A DNA stretch of 22,727 nucleotides from HyVt-560 sp964577195. Its GTDB lineage: Bacteria > Pseudomonadota > Gammaproteobacteria > UWMA-0217. Location of the stretch: assembly GCA_964577195.1 (NCBI GenBank), contig CAZNYF010000024.1, positions 1 through 22,727 on the forward strand. The letters are read 5' to 3'. The position numbers were made by a program, and so were the translations under genes. The number at the start of each line of letters is the position of its first letter. The stretch's first letter is position 1. This document shows, in pieces, positions 20,707 through 22,727 of the stretch. Below the pieces are notes generated by a model. That model made no database searches. It saw only the letters and a program-made list of their open reading frames with translations, and was not told the origin of the DNA.

Positions 20707-22110
20707 ATGCCCAAACAAAACTCTTATGAAACCCTGCCCGCCACCGGATCAGTGGACACACTCAAAGTCCCACCCCATTCAATCGAAGCCGAACAAGGAG
20801 TATTGGGGGGATTGATGTTGGATAACTCCGCCTGGGACCAAGTGGCGGATCGGGTTGGAGAGAATGAGTTTTATCGTCAGGATCATCGGCTAATTTTTAA
20901 AGCAATTGCTTCGCTGGCAGAAAAAAATCAGCCATTTGACGTCATTACACTCTCGGAATATCTGGATCCTCGCGGTCAGCTGGATAGTGCCGGCGGACTT
21001 TCCTATCTCGGTACACTGGCAAAAGATACGCCCAGTGCATCAAATATCCGCGCCTATGCCGATATCGTTCGCGAACGCTCGATATTAAGGAATTTGATTA
21101 GCGTTGCCGGAGAAGTCGCCGACAGTGCATTTAACCCCAATGGCCGCGAGAGCCGCCAAATTCTCGATGAAGCCGAGCGTAAGGTCTTTCAAATTGCCGA
21201 GCTTGGCATGCGCGGAAAGCAAGGTTTTCAGCCGCTCAAAACGCTGGTTAAAGGCGCAGTTGAATTTATCGATGCGATGCACGATAAAAAGGACGGGATC
21301 ATTGGTATTCCAACCGGCTACGACGACCTTGATCAAATGACCTCTGGTTTGCAGGCGGGCGATCTGGTCATTGTGGCAGGCAGACCGTCGATGGGTAAAA
21401 CCTCGTTCGCCATGAATATTGCCGAATATTCGGCGATGAAAACAGGCAAAGCCTCCGCCATATTCAGCATGGAGATGCCGGGAGAGCAACTAGCGATCAG
21501 ATTGCTTTCATCCATGGGACGAATCAACCAGCAGCGATTACGAACCGGTTCCTTGCGCGATGAAGACTGGCCTCGCCTGACCAGCGCGGTTGAGCTGCTC
21601 GCCAATTTGCCGCTCTATATTGATGACACACCCGCACTGACACCCACCGAGCTACGCGCCAGAGCCAGACGCTTGGTGCGTTCGCACGACGGAGAGTTAG
21701 GCTTGATCATGATCGACTATTTACAGTTGATGCAGGTCGCTGGCGGCGGTGAAAATCGGGCAACAGAAATTTCCGAGATCTCCCGAAACCTCAAAGCACT
21801 GGCAAAGGAGCTAGGCGTGCCGGTCATCGCATTATCCCAGCTCAACCGGAGCCTGGAGCAGCGTCCCAACAAGCGTCCGATAATGTCGGATCTACGTGAA
21901 TCTGGTGCTATCGAGCAGGATGCGGATGTCATCATGTTCATTTATCGCGATGAAGTTTATAACGAAGAAACCGCCGACAAAGGGATGGCAGAAATCATCA
22001 TCAGCAAGCAAAGAAATGGCCCAATTGGTACCGTTCGGCTCACCTTCCTCGGTCAGTACACACGCTTCGAAAATTTCACGCCGGACATTTACTCCAGCCC
22101 CGAAATGTAA
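20707..22110 (+). CDS. dnaB: Replicative DNA helicase
   Basis: Hexameric helicase that unwinds DNA at the replication fork. The ATG at 20707 gives 467 residues, matching DnaB (E. coli 471). A TTG-initiated frame from 20647 would add 20 unlikely residues. The N-terminal domain (about 22-125) carries PHSIEAEQGVLGGLM. A linker follows, then the RecA-like motor with Walker A GRPSMGKT (225-232), SMEMPGEQL, the Walker B region LIMIDYLQLM, SQLNRSLEQRP and SDLRESGAIEQDADV. No intein interrupts the Walker motifs. alr starts inside the dnaB stop (TAATG). The dnaB-alr pair is conserved, but the usual upstream rplI is replaced here by the divergent amidotransferase-like gene. Confidence 0.96.
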   Translation: MPKQNSYETLPATGSVDTLKVPPHSIEAEQGVLGGLMLDNSAWDQVADRVGENEFYRQDHRLIFKAIASLAEKNQPFDVITLSEYLDPRGQLDSAGGLSYLGTLAKDTPSASNIRAYADIVRERSILRNLISVAGEVADSAFNPNGRESRQILDEAERKVFQIAELGMRGKQGFQPLKTLVKGAVEFIDAMHDKKDGIIGIPTGYDDLDQMTSGLQAGDLVIVAGRPSMGKTSFAMNIAEYSAMKTGKASAIFSMEMPGEQLAIRLLSSMGRINQQRLRTGSLRDEDWPRLTSAVELLANLPLYIDDTPALTPTELRARARRLVRSHDGELGLIMIDYLQLMQVAGGGENRATEISEISRNLKALAKELGVPVIALSQLNRSLEQRPNKRPIMSDLRESGAIEQDADVIMFIYRDEVYNEETADKGMAEIIISKQRNGPIGTVRLTFLGQYTRFENFTPDIYSSPEM

Positions 22111-22727
22111 TGAATGGCGGTCGCCTAAGCTCTTATCGCCCAGCGCGAGTAATCATTGATACCGGCGCGTTGACGCACAACCTGCAAGTGGCAAAAAAGG
22201 CAGCGGGTTCGGCTCGCGTTATTGCGGTGATCAAGGCCGATGCTTATGGCCACGGTATGCTCAATGCCGCCAAAGCATTACAGCAAGCCGATGGTTTTGC
22301 CGTGGCGACGCTCAACGAAGCTATCGCACTTCGCGCAGGCGATATAGAAAAATTTATATTGGTGTTTCAGGGAGGGCAATCTAAACAGGATTATCGACTC
22401 GCGCAGCAGCATCAACTGACACTCACTGTTCACAATCTTCAGCAACTCGATCAGTTGGAAACTACGCAGCAGCCGTGGCCGGATATCTGGCTCAAAGTTG
22501 ATACTGGCATGGGACGAATGGGGATTGCGGTTAATGATGTAGACTCGGCGCTAAACCGCTTAGGCAATCACTGCAAATATTTAATGAGCCATCTGGCGTG
22601 TGCCGATGAGCGATCTGATCCGCTTAATCAAACTCAAATTAAACGCTTTAACAAATTGCTAAAAGCCACAGGTCTGCCAGGAAGTTTAATGAATTCGGCA
22701 GGTTTGCTGAGCCTTAAAAATCACTAC
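22110..22727 (+). CDS. alr: Alanine racemase, 3' end outside window
   Basis: Makes D-alanine for peptidoglycan; PLP-dependent. The ATG at 22110 overlaps the dnaB stop by one base and gives MNGGRLSSYRPARVIIDTGAL, the usual N-terminus of the TIM-barrel domain. The PLP-binding Lys42 lies in VIKADAYGHG. Further family blocks are GFAVATLNEAIALR, ILVFQGG, WLKVDTGMGRMG and LMSHLACADE. The frame is open for 206 codons up to the window edge; complete proteins have about 360 residues. Translation is probably coupled to dnaB. No defect is visible in the available part. Confidence 0.94.
   Translation, partial: MNGGRLSSYRPARVIIDTGALTHNLQVAKKAAGSARVIAVIKADAYGHGMLNAAKALQQADGFAVATLNEAIALRAGDIEKFILVFQGGQSKQDYRLAQQHQLTLTVHNLQQLDQLETTQQPWPDIWLKVDTGMGRMGIAVNDVDSALNRLGNHCKYLMSHLACADERSDPLNQTQIKRFNKLLKATGLPGSLMNSAGLLSLKNHY

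Noticed and set aside
21085..21489. 134-codon minus-strand ORF within dnaB
   Set aside because: Antisense shadow of dnaB with no domain and no start signals.
1..22727. CRISPR array, tRNA or rRNA genes
   Set aside because: No regularly spaced repeats were seen, and no cloverleaf-like or rRNA-like conserved stretch was recognised by eye; a covariance-model scan was not possible.

Overview
The window reads as a chromosomal segment of a gammaproteobacterium of moderate GC, probably from the broad Pseudomonas/Cellvibrio/Oceanospirillales side. The evidence is gene order: aroA-cmk-rpsA-ihfB-lapA-lapB-pyrF, then galU, a PhoB-type two-component system with plsB, a CspA-type gene, and dnaB-alr. The aroA protein is of the Pseudomonas-like type. 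I cannot assign a genus from sequence alone.

Left part (1-4880) is a scrapyard. It holds a tail-less IS3-type transposase fragment at the left edge, a DUF1501 gene without its first third, an orphan ORF, an unknown lipoprotein, and a secreted subtilase cut just after its catalytic Asp. The subtilase break coincides with a 28-bp hairpin-forming repeat. A second copy (27/28 identical) lies 1.8 kb downstream. Between the copies sit two complete, unrelated type II toxin-antitoxin modules (VapBC, and Phd/YefM-type antitoxin with a FitB-like PIN toxin). This looks like a small TA island bounded by direct repeats.

Middle part (4882-13412) begins with a lipoprotein metallo-beta-lactamase-fold hydrolase. 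The conserved block aroA-cmk-rpsA-ihfB-lapA-lapB-pyrF-galU follows: aromatic amino acid synthesis, CMP/dCMP kinase, ribosomal protein S1, IHF-beta, LPS-assembly control and UDP-glucose synthesis. Two oddities stand out. aroA is free-standing, whereas relatives often carry it fused behind tyrA, and nothing of serC/pheA/hisC/tyrA remains upstream. pyrF is reduced to a 103-codon in-frame remnant without its catalytic core. A REP-like palindrome ends galU and the convergent operon.

Right part: on the minus strand come plsB, a response regulator and a sensor kinase in one apparent operon; a cold-shock gene with two tandem hairpins behind it; and a two-gene unit of a class II glutamine-amidotransferase-like protein plus a predicted outer-membrane protein. 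The amidotransferase homologue has lost its N-terminal catalytic Cys (Ser instead) and appears altered at three further glutamine-site positions, so it looks like a pseudoenzyme or a re-purposed Ntn protein. On the plus strand, dnaB and the start of alr close the window, reading divergently from a shared symmetric promoter candidate.

No rRNA, tRNA or CRISPR array was seen. The items most worth following are the altered amidotransferase with its membrane partner, the repeat-bounded TA island, the twice-deleted pyrF, and a near-identical SD-less initiation region shared by aroA and rpsA.
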